Positions 1 to 8,799 of a stretch of DNA of 52,724 nucleotides are shown piece after piece; within the stretch, counting starts at the first letter, position 1; every line of letters starts with the position of its first letter. Made by a program: the position numbers and the translations under genes. Below the pieces are notes generated by a model. That model saw nothing but the letters and a program-made list of their open reading frames with translations. It had not been told where the DNA came from and ran no database searches. Source of the stretch: CABZJG01 sp965659715 (GTDB taxonomy: Bacteria > Pseudomonadota > Alphaproteobacteria > Rhodobacterales > Rhodobacteraceae); NCBI GenBank assembly GCA_965659715.1, contig CBFHXE010000010.1:1-52724 (forward strand), read 5' to 3'.

Positions 1-109
1 AACATGGCTGACCTGCTACTTCATTTCGATCCTAAATTTACACACTAGGCAGATAAGTTAGAATTAAAACCTGAAAAAATATTTTAGGCCTGTCAAAATT
101 TTCTAAATC

Positions 110-129
110 TGTACCCATATTTGGGTACA
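110..129. promoter_or_regulatory. Perfect 8-bp inverted repeat, candidate operator
   Basis: Two perfect 8-base arms, TGTACCCA and TGGGTACA, flank a 4-base spacer (TATT). This looks like a dimeric regulator site. It lies just past the 3' end of a LacI-family relic on the minus strand, so it may have been an operator of the lost locus. There is no T-run after it on either strand, so it is a poor terminator. The rest of 1-188 is AT-rich and shows no gene I can support. Confidence 0.35.
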
Positions 130-188
130 TTATTTCGAATACTAAAAACATGGATTTTTTTTATTTTACGAGATAATCATTTCCAAAT

Positions 189-569
189 TTATGCAGATTG
201 CCCTCTGACAATTGTTATTGGCAAAGAAATCGCTCTATCCTGAAATTCGCCGCTCTCCATAGCCTTTACCAATTCAACTCCAGCCAAGCGCCCCATTTCA
301 TGTGCAGGTGATTGCGCTGTGAGCAGCTTTGGTTGAGCGAAAGCCGCAAAGCCAAAGGAATGGAAGCCAGCAAAGCAAATATCTTGAGGAACACAACTTT
401 TAGGATCAGTAAGTAAGCTTAGTGTCGCCATTGCCATCTTATCACTTATGCTCACAAAAGTATTTGCCAAACCATGGGCATCGATACAATTTGAAACAGT
501 TGAGCGGGTCGCTTTAGAGGTTTCATCACCACAGTCGATGGCTGTGACCGAACACCCTGGCGTTTCTAT
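189..569 (-). pseudogene. LacI-family regulator, C-terminal relic
   Basis: An open frame of 126 codons matches only the C-terminal half of the sugar-binding domain of LacI/GalR repressors. It shows the 'VPQDICFAGF' strand, the 'LLTAQSPAHEMGRLAGVELV' helix region and a terminal 'LPITIVRG' strand. The helix-turn-helix DNA-binding domain and the first half of the effector domain are missing, and the frame is closed upstream by a stop at 570-572. The longest predicted start inside it is a TTG at 468-470, which cuts the domain in half. I read it as a decayed gene rather than a short functional protein. Its former target is unknown. Confidence 0.7.
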
Positions 570-788
570 CTATTAGAATTCTAACCTTGGTGTCTCACAA
601 GGATAACAAATTCGCCAATAGCATACTATATGACTGTCTGAAAGCCGCGGCAAAATTACAAGACCATTGTTCATTGGGGCTTAAAATTTACTTTGCCTGA
701 TAATTCTGTGATTATTAGATGTAATCGTATGCCTAAAATAAGCAGGGCTTTTGGTACATAAAAAGTACAAATAATTGATGAGAGATGA

Positions 789-1247
789 ATGAAGATAGTT
801 TTGGTCCAACCAGAGATTCCGTTCAATACCGGCGCCATTGGGCGAACCTGTGTTGCGCTCGATCTTGAACTTATTTTGATAAAGCCATACGGGTTTTCGA
901 TTGACGAGAAAGCAGTTGCCCGGGCTGGCACACGATATTGGGAGCATGTGAAGCTAATCGAGTATTCGAACTGGCAAAGCTTTTTGAAACATGAAAAACC
1001 ATCAACTGACCGCCTGTATTTTTTTGAAGAGGACGGAGGTCAGAGTTTCTATGCCCCTGAATACAAGAAAGATTCGTATTTGGTTTTCGGATGCGAGTCT
1101 AAAGGGCTTCCAAACGAAATCTTAAAAGATATGGAAGACCGTGTATTCAATGTGCCCATGCGAAATCCGGTGGTAAAATCACTCAACCTTGCAAACGTCG
1201 CAACAGCTGTTGCCTACCAAGCTTTGCGCACACAGCTAGAAGGGTGA
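789..1247 (+). CDS. trmL: tRNA (cytidine(34)-2'-O)-methyltransferase TrmL
   Basis: This 152-residue SPOUT methyltransferase is of normal length for TrmL, which 2'-O-methylates the wobble nucleotide of tRNA-Leu in the cytoplasm using S-adenosylmethionine. The start has the family's 'PEIPFNTGAIGRT' signature with N13 and R19. The trefoil-knot SAM site is visible as 'FGCESKGLP' at 100-108 and 'SLNLANVATAVAY' at 131-143. The gene stands alone, on the same strand as phoR but separated from it by 60 bases. Family assignment is firm; the exact tRNA substrate is taken from the family. Confidence 0.93.
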   Translation: MKIVLVQPEIPFNTGAIGRTCVALDLELILIKPYGFSIDEKAVARAGTRYWEHVKLIEYSNWQSFLKHEKPSTDRLYFFEEDGGQSFYAPEYKKDSYLVFGCESKGLPNEILKDMEDRVFNVPMRNPVVKSLNLANVATAVAYQALRTQLEG

Positions 1248-1307
1248 TTTGCGGTTTCAGTCTTTGCGACATAGAACTGACATATAAACATAATATGAAC
1301 CTGTGCG

Positions 1308-2381
1308 ATGATGGATAGCTCAAACATGTCAGTAAATGACGCGGCGCCTTTCTTAGCGGGCCTGCCTATTGCAGCTCTTGCAATAGACGCATCCGAGCGG
1401 GTGGTCGCGATGAACCCGGTGGCGATCAGCCTGTTAGGTGAAGGACTTATCAACCGACATTACATCACCGTGCTGCGGCAGCCCCTCATTCTTGATGCGG
1501 TGGAAGCAACTATTCAGGATAGAGCGACACGAAATAGCCGCTTTTTAAGCAATGACAGCGGGAGCGACACGGCCTTTAACGTAACATGCTATGCCATTTT
1601 GGATGATTACGTCATTGTCTGTTTTGAAGATCAAACAGATATTGAACAAGTTGTTCAAATGCGGCGAGACTTTGTGGCAAATGTGAGCCACGAGTTGAAA
1701 ACTCCCTTAACTGCAATGATGGGTTTTATCGAGACCCTGCAAACCACTGCGCGCGATGATGCGCAAGCGCGCGGGCGGTTTTTACACGTTATGGCGTCTG
1801 AAACACAACGTATGAACCGACTGGTTGGTGATCTGTTATCCTTGTCACGCGTTGAAGCCGATGAGCGCATGCGCCCGACCACATCACTTGAGGTTAAAGA
1901 CCTTATTCAGGCGGCGTTAAATGCGCTCGCTCCTCTGGCAAAAGACCATAACGCACAGGTGAGTTTTGAAGCCACAGATGACCCCATAGAGATTTTTGCA
2001 GATAAAGATCAATTGCAGCAAGTTTTCACAAATCTTATTGAAAATGCGATCAAGTATTCGGGCAAAGGCGCTCAAGTTGGTCTTGAGCTTGGCGCGCCCG
2101 AGTATGATCCAAGGTTGGGTGAAACTACCGTTAAGATTACAATTAATGATAATGGACCAGGAATGGATCCTATTCACCTGCCCAGATTAACAGAACGGTT
2201 TTATAGAATTGACAATCATAGATCTCGCGAACTGGGCGGCACAGGCCTAGGGTTGGCGATTGTTAAACACATTCTCAACCGCCATCGGGGCCGTTTAAAA
2301 ATTGAAAGTTCTTTGGGACAAGGCAGCCAGTTTTCTGTGATTTTGCCCAGTGCTAAGAAAAGGCCTGCTGATCAGTTTTAG
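1308..2381 (+). CDS. phoR: Phosphate-regulon sensor histidine kinase PhoR (soluble form)
   Basis: Sensor kinase of 357 residues. It should autophosphorylate and pass phosphate to PhoB when phosphate is scarce. Residues 15-110 resemble a PAS domain. The dimerisation/phosphoacceptor helix contains 'VANVSHELKTPLTAM' with H128, then an N-box (NLIENAIKYSG), G1 box (DNGPGM) and G2 box (GGTGLGLAIVKHIL). No clear transmembrane segment is visible, unlike enteric PhoR, so it is probably cytoplasmic and senses through the Pst/PhoU complex. ATGs at 1308 and 1311 are both possible and neither has a strong ribosome site. It lies directly upstream of pstS. Confidence 0.9.
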   Translation: MMDSSNMSVNDAAPFLAGLPIAALAIDASERVVAMNPVAISLLGEGLINRHYITVLRQPLILDAVEATIQDRATRNSRFLSNDSGSDTAFNVTCYAILDDYVIVCFEDQTDIEQVVQMRRDFVANVSHELKTPLTAMMGFIETLQTTARDDAQARGRFLHVMASETQRMNRLVGDLLSLSRVEADERMRPTTSLEVKDLIQAALNALAPLAKDHNAQVSFEATDDPIEIFADKDQLQQVFTNLIENAIKYSGKGAQVGLELGAPEYDPRLGETTVKITINDNGPGMDPIHLPRLTERFYRIDNHRSRELGGTGLGLAIVKHILNRHRGRLKIESSLGQGSQFSVILPSAKKRPADQF

Positions 2382-2413
2382 GATGACGCAGAAATTTTTA
2401 ACCCAAGGGGTAA

Positions 2414-2442
2414 CTGTCATAAATCTGTTACAAAACTGTCGC
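2414..2442 (+). promoter_or_regulatory. Pho box: three direct repeats, PhoB-binding site
   Basis: Three 7-base repeats, CTGTCAT, CTGTTAC and CTGTCGC, start at 2414, 2425 and 2436. They have exact 11-base spacing and A/T-rich 4-base linkers. This matches the classical PhoB-box design (7-mer repeats every 11 bases) and lies 87 bases upstream of pstS. It is long enough for more than one PhoB dimer, suggesting strong induction of pstSCAB-phoU-phoB under phosphate limitation. Confidence 0.85.
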
Positions 2443-2528
2443 AAAAGCATTGCAAGTTCACAATAGACAGCGAGTCGTTCGTTCGGCGACCGTCGGGCGG
2501 TCGTGATAACCTAATCTGGAGTCATCCT

Positions 2529-3545
2529 ATGTCTTTTCTAAAATACTCTATTGGCGCTGTCGCAGCTGTTGCCGTTTCAACAGGTTTTGCTTCGGCCCGT
2601 GATAATGTACATGCTGCCGGGTCATCAACGGTGCTACCTTATGCGACTATTGTTGCCGAAGCTTTTGGCGAAAACTTTGATTTCCCAACACCATTGATCG
2701 AGTCTGGCGGATCAGGTGCAGGTCGTAAAAAACTATGTGAAGGGGTCGGCGCAAACACAACAGATATCGCAAACTCATCTAGCCGTATCAAGCAAAGTGA
2801 TATTGATAACTGTGCTGCCAATGGCGTAACAGAAATCATGGAAGTGCGTATTGGTTACGACGGGATCGTTTTTGCCAGTCGCCTTGAAACCAAAGGTTTC
2901 GAAGATTTGACGCCAATGCACATCTATTTGGCTGCAAGTGACAAGTCGAGTGCGACAAACTGGAAAGACGTCGATCCAAATATGCAGGATCGTGAAATCA
3001 TGCTTTTCATTCCGGGAACCAAGCATGGTACACGCGAAGTTTTCGAGAAAAAAGTGATGCTGGCGGGGTGTAAAGCTGCGGGCTCATATGATCTCTTCTT
3101 TGAACAAAATGGCGGTGATAAGAAAAAAGCGGAGAAAGAGTGCTATAAAGTGCGTACCGATGGCCGCTCGGTTGATATTGACGGTGATTATACCGAAACC
3201 TTGGCCCGTTTGGCCTCAAATCCAAACGGCATTGGCGTATTTGGGTTAAGCTTTCTGCTAAACAACACTGACACAATCTACGCTGCCAAAATCAACGGTG
3301 TCGTGGCATCAACCGAAACCATCGCCTCAGGTGTTTATCCGGTTTCTCGTCCGCTGTACTTCTATGTAAAGAACGCACATTTGGACGTGATCCCGGGCCT
3401 GCAAGAATATATCGAGTTTTTTGTAAGCGACGATATTGCTGGCCCAGACGGACCTTTGTCTGAATATGGTTTGGTCTCTGATCCGGAACTGGCTGCAACT
3501 CAGGACATGGTTGCAAACCGAGTTCCAATGGGGCCTTTGGATTGA
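2529..3545 (+). CDS. pstS: Phosphate ABC transporter, periplasmic phosphate-binding protein PstS
   Basis: Secreted solute-binding protein of 338 residues that captures inorganic phosphate for the PstCAB importer. A Sec signal peptide covers about residues 1-23, ending in 'FASA'. The mature start 'AAGSSTVLPYA' is the canonical PstS phosphate-loop motif, and 'ESGGSGAGRKKLCEG' supplies further ligand residues. 'GTKHGTREVFE' corresponds to the second phosphate-contacting segment. It follows the Pho box and is separated from pstC by a hairpin terminator, which fits the usual excess of binding protein over membrane components. Confidence 0.95.
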   Translation: MSFLKYSIGAVAAVAVSTGFASARDNVHAAGSSTVLPYATIVAEAFGENFDFPTPLIESGGSGAGRKKLCEGVGANTTDIANSSSRIKQSDIDNCAANGVTEIMEVRIGYDGIVFASRLETKGFEDLTPMHIYLAASDKSSATNWKDVDPNMQDREIMLFIPGTKHGTREVFEKKVMLAGCKAAGSYDLFFEQNGGDKKKAEKECYKVRTDGRSVDIDGDYTETLARLASNPNGIGVFGLSFLLNNTDTIYAAKINGVVASTETIASGVYPVSRPLYFYVKNAHLDVIPGLQEYIEFFVSDDIAGPDGPLSEYGLVSDPELAATQDMVANRVPMGPLD

Positions 3546-3568
3546 TCGCCGAAAATGGACAAAATCAG

Positions 3569-3598
3569 GGAGCGCTTGTACCTCAGGCGCTCCTTTTA
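3569..3598 (+). terminator. Hairpin terminator/attenuator between pstS and pstC
   Basis: A 7-bp perfect stem (GGAGCGC at 3569-3575 with GCGCTCC at 3587-3593) closes an 11-base loop and is followed by TTTTACTT. Because pstC follows in the same direction 15 bases later, this probably acts as a partial terminator that keeps pstS mRNA more abundant than pstCAB mRNA. Confidence 0.75.
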
Positions 3599-3612
3599 CT
3601 TAAGGGCAAACT

Positions 3613-5067
3613 ATGAATTCTTTAATTGTCTTTAGTCTGATTGTTTCAGTTTTTGCATTTTTTGTCTGTAGAGCAAAGGCATCCCGACTTAGGGAAAAAC
3701 ACGCGCTTCTAGTTGCCTCAAACACCCATTGGGGGTGGTACGGATTTTTAAATGTCTTCATCCCAACTTTAGTTATGGGCGTATTGAGCCATTATGTTGG
3801 TATATATTTTATAAACAGCGGAATAAGGTCGTCTTCGGCGTTGGAATTTGCATCGCACGCAGAATATTTACTGGTAAAGGAAAATGTTACCGCATCCGTT
3901 GGACTAATCCTTGATGAGATTTCTCAAACCCGCTTTCTGAGCTCTTTTATTATTATCATTTCATATTTTTTGAGCGGAATTGAACCGACAATTATAGCCG
4001 TTCAGTCAGACACCACTATTGAGCATATCGACTTAGTTGTCGGTGCAATAAAAACTAAAATATTGGCTTTAACAGCGACTATTGTACTGGGGGTTATAAT
4101 TGCTCTGCTAATGGCCAAAAGGTCAATTAATACAGTGAGTGTAAGTTATAATGCCCGTGAGAAAGTCGAGTTTGTAATTGTCTCATTGCTTGGATTGTCC
4201 TCTTTAATTGCAGTTTTGACGACCGCTGGCATAGTCATTTCGCTTTTGTCCGAGACCATAAACTTTGCCATGATGCATTCCATTGTTGATTTTCTATTTG
4301 GAACTGTTTGGAACCCTCAGTTTACATCAGGCGAAGTAGAAGGCTATGGATCGGACTTGGGCATTCTTCCGCTTTTATGGGGCACACTCTATATCTCATT
4401 TATTGCCTTGGCATTTTCGGTGCCAATCGGGCTGTATTCAGCCATTTATTTATCTGAATACGCCTCGGATAGGTTTCGCTCACTTGCAAAACCAGTGCTG
4501 GAATTATTGGCAGGCATACCGACAATTGTGTATGGCTTGTTTGCCCTCTTAACTGTGGGCCCGCTACTGCGCGACTCTTTTACCCAGCCCTTGGGTCTTG
4601 GGTCAAATTCAGACTCCGTACTTGCCGCAGGGCTTGTCATGGGCATAATGTTGATCCCTTTTGTATCATCCTTGTCAGATGACATCATCAATGCTGTTCC
4701 ACAAACACTTCGAGACGGCTCATATGGGCTGGGAGCAACCCAGTCTGAAACCGTAAAGAACGTGATTATTCCTGCAGCATTGCCGGGAATTATTGGCGCT
4801 GTTCTCTTGGCAGCCAGCCGGGCCATAGGCGAAACTATGATTGTTGTATTGGGGGCAGGGGCGGCTGCGAAGCTAAGCCTTAACCCGTTGGAAGGCATGG
4901 CCACGATAACGGCAAAAATAGTGAACCAACTCACCGGCGACACTGAGTTTGAATCCCCCGAAACACTGGTCGCTTTTGCTCTGGGCCTATCGCTATTTGT
5001 AATCACTTTGTGCCTGAATGTTCTGGCTCTTTATATTGTGCGCAAGTATCGCGAAGAATACGAATAA
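3613..5067 (+). CDS. pstC: Phosphate ABC transporter permease PstC
   Basis: Inner-membrane permease of 484 residues, longer than enteric PstC because of an N-terminal extension of about 180 residues containing extra hydrophobic helices. The C-terminal part is the standard ABC permease domain, with the EAA-type loop 'DGSYGLGATQSETVKNVIIP' followed by 'AIGETMIVVLGAGA'. It pairs with PstA to form the channel. The gene ends 10 bases before pstA. Its N-terminal half is noticeably more AT-rich than neighbouring genes. Confidence 0.92.
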   Translation: MNSLIVFSLIVSVFAFFVCRAKASRLREKHALLVASNTHWGWYGFLNVFIPTLVMGVLSHYVGIYFINSGIRSSSALEFASHAEYLLVKENVTASVGLILDEISQTRFLSSFIIIISYFLSGIEPTIIAVQSDTTIEHIDLVVGAIKTKILALTATIVLGVIIALLMAKRSINTVSVSYNAREKVEFVIVSLLGLSSLIAVLTTAGIVISLLSETINFAMMHSIVDFLFGTVWNPQFTSGEVEGYGSDLGILPLLWGTLYISFIALAFSVPIGLYSAIYLSEYASDRFRSLAKPVLELLAGIPTIVYGLFALLTVGPLLRDSFTQPLGLGSNSDSVLAAGLVMGIMLIPFVSSLSDDIINAVPQTLRDGSYGLGATQSETVKNVIIPAALPGIIGAVLLAASRAIGETMIVVLGAGAAAKLSLNPLEGMATITAKIVNQLTGDTEFESPETLVAFALGLSLFVITLCLNVLALYIVRKYREEYE

Positions 5068-5077
5068 GGATTTCAGT

Positions 5078-6364
5078 ATGAGTTTAAAGGCCAGACAATC
5101 CAAAGAGAAACGGTTTCAATTCGCCGGCTTGGCTGCAATTTCCATCGGTTTGTTGTGCCTTGTGATGCTGTTTGCTTCGGTGCTCAGCGCGGGTCTGCCT
5201 GCATTTCAACAGACGTTTATAAAACTGACATTCAATCTGCCGGCTGACAAGCTTGATAAGTCCGGAAATAGAAATCCACAAGAAATGAAAAAGGTGTCCA
5301 CAATTGGATATACCAAGGTCATTACCGAGCAATTGAAGCTCAACCTGACTAGGGCAGGCCTTGAATTTGACCAACTCAGCAAAAAAGAGCTGAAAAATAT
5401 GATTTCGAAAGAGGCGCCAGCGCAAGTCAGATATGCTGTTTTAGAAGATCCCTCTTTACTGGATCGCGAATTTGAAATGGTGCTGCTCGCAAACGGAAGA
5501 ATTGACGGATATTACAAAGGCCGGGTCACTAAAAAAAGCGCTGAACTCGATGTGATGGTCTCTCCAAAACAGTTGGATCTTGCGGATCAAATGAAACGTG
5601 CAGGAATTCTTGAGACCCGCTTTAATGGGCGCTTTTTCTATTGGCCTGATGCATCAGATTTACGACCAGAAGCGGCTGGTTTAGGCGTTGCGCTTTTGGG
5701 TTCATTTTATATGGTTTTGATAGTTATAGTGTTTGCTGTTCCGCTCTCAGTTTGCACCGCTATATTCTTGGAAGAGTTTGCTCCGAAAAACTGGTTTACA
5801 GATTTGATTGAAATAAACATTTCAAATCTTGCGGCTGTGCCTTCGATTGTATTTGGTATTTTGGGCTTGTCGCTGTTTATTAATTTCATGGATCTGCCAC
5901 AGTCAGCCCCCATCGTGGGGGGCTTGTGCTTAACGCTAATGACCTTGCCAACGGTGATCATTGCCGCCCGGGCCTCCATAAAGGCCGTTCCCCCATCCAT
6001 AAAGGCAGCGGCTTTGGGGCTTGGCGCATCCAAAGTTCAGGCCGTCTTTCATCATGTTTTGCCCTCTGCGGCCCCCGGTATTTTAACCGGGACGATTATC
6101 GGGTTGGCTCAAGCCTTGGGCGAAACGGCGCCGCTATTGCTCATTGGGATGGTGGCTTTTGTCCGAGAGTATCCGGCTTTGTCCCCAGAAGGTATCTTTG
6201 AGCCAGCCACAGCTTTGCCTGTTCAGGTGTTTAACTGGACAGTGCGCGGCGACCCGGCTTTTGTAGAACGCGCATCAGGGGCAATCATCGTGCTTTTGTG
6301 TTTCATGATAACGATGAACCTTTTAGCGATTGTTTTGAGAAAACGCTTTGAAAGGCGATGGTAG
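5078..6364 (+). CDS. pstA: Phosphate ABC transporter permease PstA
   Basis: Second membrane subunit of the phosphate importer. I choose the ATG at 5078 (MSLKARQ), which lies after the pstC stop with AAGGA upstream; a longer frame back to 5018 overlaps pstC and is unlikely. The protein is about 428 residues, with a first transmembrane helix near residues 15-40. A soluble periplasmic insertion of roughly 150 residues follows, then the conserved permease core with 'AAALGLGASKVQAVFHHVLP' and 'AQALGETAPLLLIGM'. The large periplasmic insert is typical of alphaproteobacterial PstA. Confidence 0.92.
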   Translation: MSLKARQSKEKRFQFAGLAAISIGLLCLVMLFASVLSAGLPAFQQTFIKLTFNLPADKLDKSGNRNPQEMKKVSTIGYTKVITEQLKLNLTRAGLEFDQLSKKELKNMISKEAPAQVRYAVLEDPSLLDREFEMVLLANGRIDGYYKGRVTKKSAELDVMVSPKQLDLADQMKRAGILETRFNGRFFYWPDASDLRPEAAGLGVALLGSFYMVLIVIVFAVPLSVCTAIFLEEFAPKNWFTDLIEINISNLAAVPSIVFGILGLSLFINFMDLPQSAPIVGGLCLTLMTLPTVIIAARASIKAVPPSIKAAALGLGASKVQAVFHHVLPSAAPGILTGTIIGLAQALGETAPLLLIGMVAFVREYPALSPEGIFEPATALPVQVFNWTVRGDPAFVERASGAIIVLLCFMITMNLLAIVLRKRFERRW

Positions 6365-6368
6365 AAAT

Positions 6369-7154
6369 ATGCTGGATACGACGGTGGACAATATGATCGA
6401 AGAAAAGCCGAAAATAATCGCCCGCGATGTCAAAGTGGTTTACGGCGATAAAGAAGCGTTGCGAGATGTCTCTTTGGATGTGATGGATAACACTGTCACA
6501 GCTTTTATTGGCCCGTCCGGGTGTGGAAAATCAACGTTTCTGCGTTGCTTTAATCGGATGAATGATACGATTGCAAACTGCCGTGTATCCGGAAGTTTGG
6601 TGTATGATGAGCAGGAAATTAGCACCCATGACCCGGTCACGCTGCGCGCACGTATCGGTATGGTTTTCCAAAAACCAAACCCATTTCCCAAGTCCATATA
6701 TGATAATGTTGCCTATGGCCCTAGGATCCACGGATTGTCAAAAAACAAAGCTGATCTGGACGACATTGTTGAAAAGGCCCTGCGGCGCGGCGCGCTTTGG
6801 GATGAGGTAAAAGACCGCCTGCACGAGACGGGCACTGGCCTGTCTGGGGGGCAACAGCAACGTCTTTGCATTGCTCGGGCCATTGCAACGGAGCCTGAGG
6901 TTTTATTGATGGATGAGCCATGCTCGGCGCTCGACCCTATTGCCACAGCGCAAATTGAGGAACTGATTAATGAATTAAGGCAAAGGTATTCGGTTGTTAT
7001 TGTGACGCATTCAATGCAGCAAGCCGCCCGGGTTAGCCAGAAGACAGCTTTTTTCCATCTTGGGAATTTAGTCGAATATAATGATACAGGCGATATTTTC
7101 ACAAAACCTTCGGACCCGCGAACCGAAAGCTATATCACCGGACGAATTGGTTAG
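6369..7154 (+). CDS. pstB: Phosphate ABC transporter ATPase PstB
   Basis: ATPase subunit of the phosphate importer, about 261 residues from the ATG at 6369, which lies 4 bases after the pstA stop. An upstream in-frame TTG at 6348 would overlap pstA and looks less likely. Walker A is 'GPSGCGKST', the ABC signature is 'LSGGQQQRLCIARAIA', Walker B is 'VLLMDEPCSALDP', and the H-loop is in 'VVIVTHSMQQA'. 'VFQKPNPFPKSIYDNVAYG' is a hallmark of PstB. Together with PhoU it couples transport to PhoR signalling. Confidence 0.95.
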   Translation: MLDTTVDNMIEEKPKIIARDVKVVYGDKEALRDVSLDVMDNTVTAFIGPSGCGKSTFLRCFNRMNDTIANCRVSGSLVYDEQEISTHDPVTLRARIGMVFQKPNPFPKSIYDNVAYGPRIHGLSKNKADLDDIVEKALRRGALWDEVKDRLHETGTGLSGGQQQRLCIARAIATEPEVLLMDEPCSALDPIATAQIEELINELRQRYSVVIVTHSMQQAARVSQKTAFFHLGNLVEYNDTGDIFTKPSDPRTESYITGRIG

Positions 7155-7165
7155 GGAGCAAGCTA

Positions 7166-7897
7166 ATGGAAGATAAACATATTGTCACATCCTTCGACAA
7201 TGATTTGGAACGAATTCAAGCCCATATCATGAAAATGGGGGGACTTGTTGAAGCATCAATTTCAGATGCGGCTGACTCATTTCTGCTCCGCGATGTTGAG
7301 CTTGCAGAAAAGGTAAGAGCGCGGGATGCAAATATTGATGAGCTTGAAACAATAATCAATGACGATGCTGCGCGCGTGTTGGCTTTGCGCGCACCAACCG
7401 CAATTGACCTGCGATTAATATTGTCTGTGATAAAGGTAAGCGCAAACCTTGAGCGAATTGGCGACTATTCTAAAAACATGGCAAAACGCACGAGTGTTTT
7501 GCTTCAAATGCGCGAAATTGATAACGCGGCAAGTTCGCTTCGGCGCTTGGCCAAAGAAGTTGAATTAATGCTCAAAGACGCCTTGGATGCTTATATTCAA
7601 AGAGACCCTGAGCGGGCTCTAGAAGTCATCAACAAAGACAAAGATGTGGACCAAATGTACAATGGGTTGTTCCGCCAGTTTTTGACATTTATGATGGAAG
7701 ATCCCCGCAATATTACCGCCTGCATGCATTTGCATTTTATCGCAAAAAATATCGAGCGCATGGGCGATCATGTGACATCTATTGCTGAACAGGTGGTATT
7801 TTTGACCACTGGCGAACGTCCATCAGAGCCGCGGGAAAAACAAGATCGGACTTCGCATGACGCGAAGATGAGTTTAGATATAAAAGATGGGTCATAA
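7166..7897 (+). CDS. phoU: Phosphate-signalling regulator PhoU
   Basis: All-helical protein of 243 residues, the usual PhoU length. It contains the two repeated three-helix bundles with the metal-binding E/DxxxD-type motifs, seen as 'LERIGDYSKNMAK' (first repeat) and 'IERMGDHVTSIAEQ' (second repeat). PhoU links PstB to PhoR and turns PhoB off when phosphate is plentiful. It lies 11 bases after pstB and 2 bases before phoB, clearly one transcript. The final 30 residues are charged and probably disordered. Confidence 0.94.
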   Translation: MEDKHIVTSFDNDLERIQAHIMKMGGLVEASISDAADSFLLRDVELAEKVRARDANIDELETIINDDAARVLALRAPTAIDLRLILSVIKVSANLERIGDYSKNMAKRTSVLLQMREIDNAASSLRRLAKEVELMLKDALDAYIQRDPERALEVINKDKDVDQMYNGLFRQFLTFMMEDPRNITACMHLHFIAKNIERMGDHVTSIAEQVVFLTTGERPSEPREKQDRTSHDAKMSLDIKDGS

Positions 7898-7899
7898 CC

Positions 7900-8586
7900 A
7901 TGTCTCAGCCTACTGTTTTAATTGTGGAAGACGAACATGCGCAGGTTGAGGTCTTGGCCTATAATTTAAAGGCAGAAGGCTTTCATGTGATCACTGCAAA
8001 TAATGGTGAAGATGCCCTGATTTTGGTTGATGAATACATGCCAGATTTGATCGTTCTTGATTGGATGATGCCGCATATTTCGGGCATTGAAGTATGCCGC
8101 CGCCTGAAAACACGGCCTGAAACCCGCTCTATTCCGGTTATTATGTTATCGGCCAGATCAGAGGAAATTGATCAGGTGCGTGGGCTTGAGATTGGGGCAG
8201 ACGATTATGTGACCAAACCCTATTCAATTGTGGAGCTTATGGCGCGTGCACGCGCGCAATTACGCCGTATGCGCGCTGCCGCTGTTGGTCAGATTTTAAA
8301 CTATGAAGATATCGTTTTGAATGCCGAAACTCATAAAGTGTCTCGCGGCGAAGAAACTATAAAGCTTGGGCCCACTGAGTTTCGCCTGTTGAGCACATTT
8401 ATGGAAAAACCTGGGCGAGTTTGGAGCCGTGATCAACTCTTAGATCGAGTTTGGGGTCGAGACATCTATGTCGATACGAGAACAGTGGATGTGCATATTG
8501 GCCGCTTGCGTAAAGCCCTTTGTCAATACGGCGGCACAGACCCGGTGAGAACAGTGAGAGGGGCCGGTTACGCTTTAGGGTCGTAA
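7900..8586 (+). CDS. phoB: Phosphate-regulon response regulator PhoB
   Basis: OmpR-family response regulator of 228 residues. The receiver domain has the acidic pocket at residues 10-12, phospho-acceptor D54 in 'VLDWMMP', and K106 in 'YVTKPY'. A winged-helix DNA-binding domain follows, with 'LGPTEFRLLSTFMEKPGRV' and the recognition region 'RTVDVHIGRLRKAL'. It is expected to bind the three-repeat box upstream of pstS. It is the last gene of the phosphate operon. Confidence 0.95.
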   Translation: MSQPTVLIVEDEHAQVEVLAYNLKAEGFHVITANNGEDALILVDEYMPDLIVLDWMMPHISGIEVCRRLKTRPETRSIPVIMLSARSEEIDQVRGLEIGADDYVTKPYSIVELMARARAQLRRMRAAAVGQILNYEDIVLNAETHKVSRGEETIKLGPTEFRLLSTFMEKPGRVWSRDQLLDRVWGRDIYVDTRTVDVHIGRLRKALCQYGGTDPVRTVRGAGYALGS

Positions 8587-8748
8587 TTTGTGTCTCGGTA
8601 AATATTTTCCAAGGAAGCAAGTGCTCATCAGCAAAATAAGTGACCACAAACGCTCTTTTTTCTATGCGCCACTGTTTGGGTCAAAGTGTGTGAATGTTAA
8701 TTTCGCGCAGATTATAAAGTTATTTGTTCGGAAAATTTAGTTTTGGAG

Positions 8749-8777
8749 GGAACCGCGGTCAGATTGAGCGCGGTTCC
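8749..8777. terminator. Stem-loop between convergent phoB and znuA
   Basis: A 9-bp perfect stem, GGAACCGCG (8749-8757) with CGCGGTTCC (8769-8777), encloses an 11-base loop and lies between the convergent phoB and znuA genes. On the plus strand it is followed by TCATTAATT and on the minus strand by CTCCAAAAC. Neither is a good U-run, so it is a plausible but weak terminator for either side. Confidence 0.5.
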
Positions 8778-8799
8778 TCATTAATTGCTGATAAGATAT

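Noticed and set aside
1..48. End of a plus-strand gene entering from the left (15 codons to TAG)
   Set aside because: Too short and no recognisable homology.
4446..5006. Minus-strand 186-residue frame within pstC
   Set aside because: Antisense shadow of a clear permease gene.
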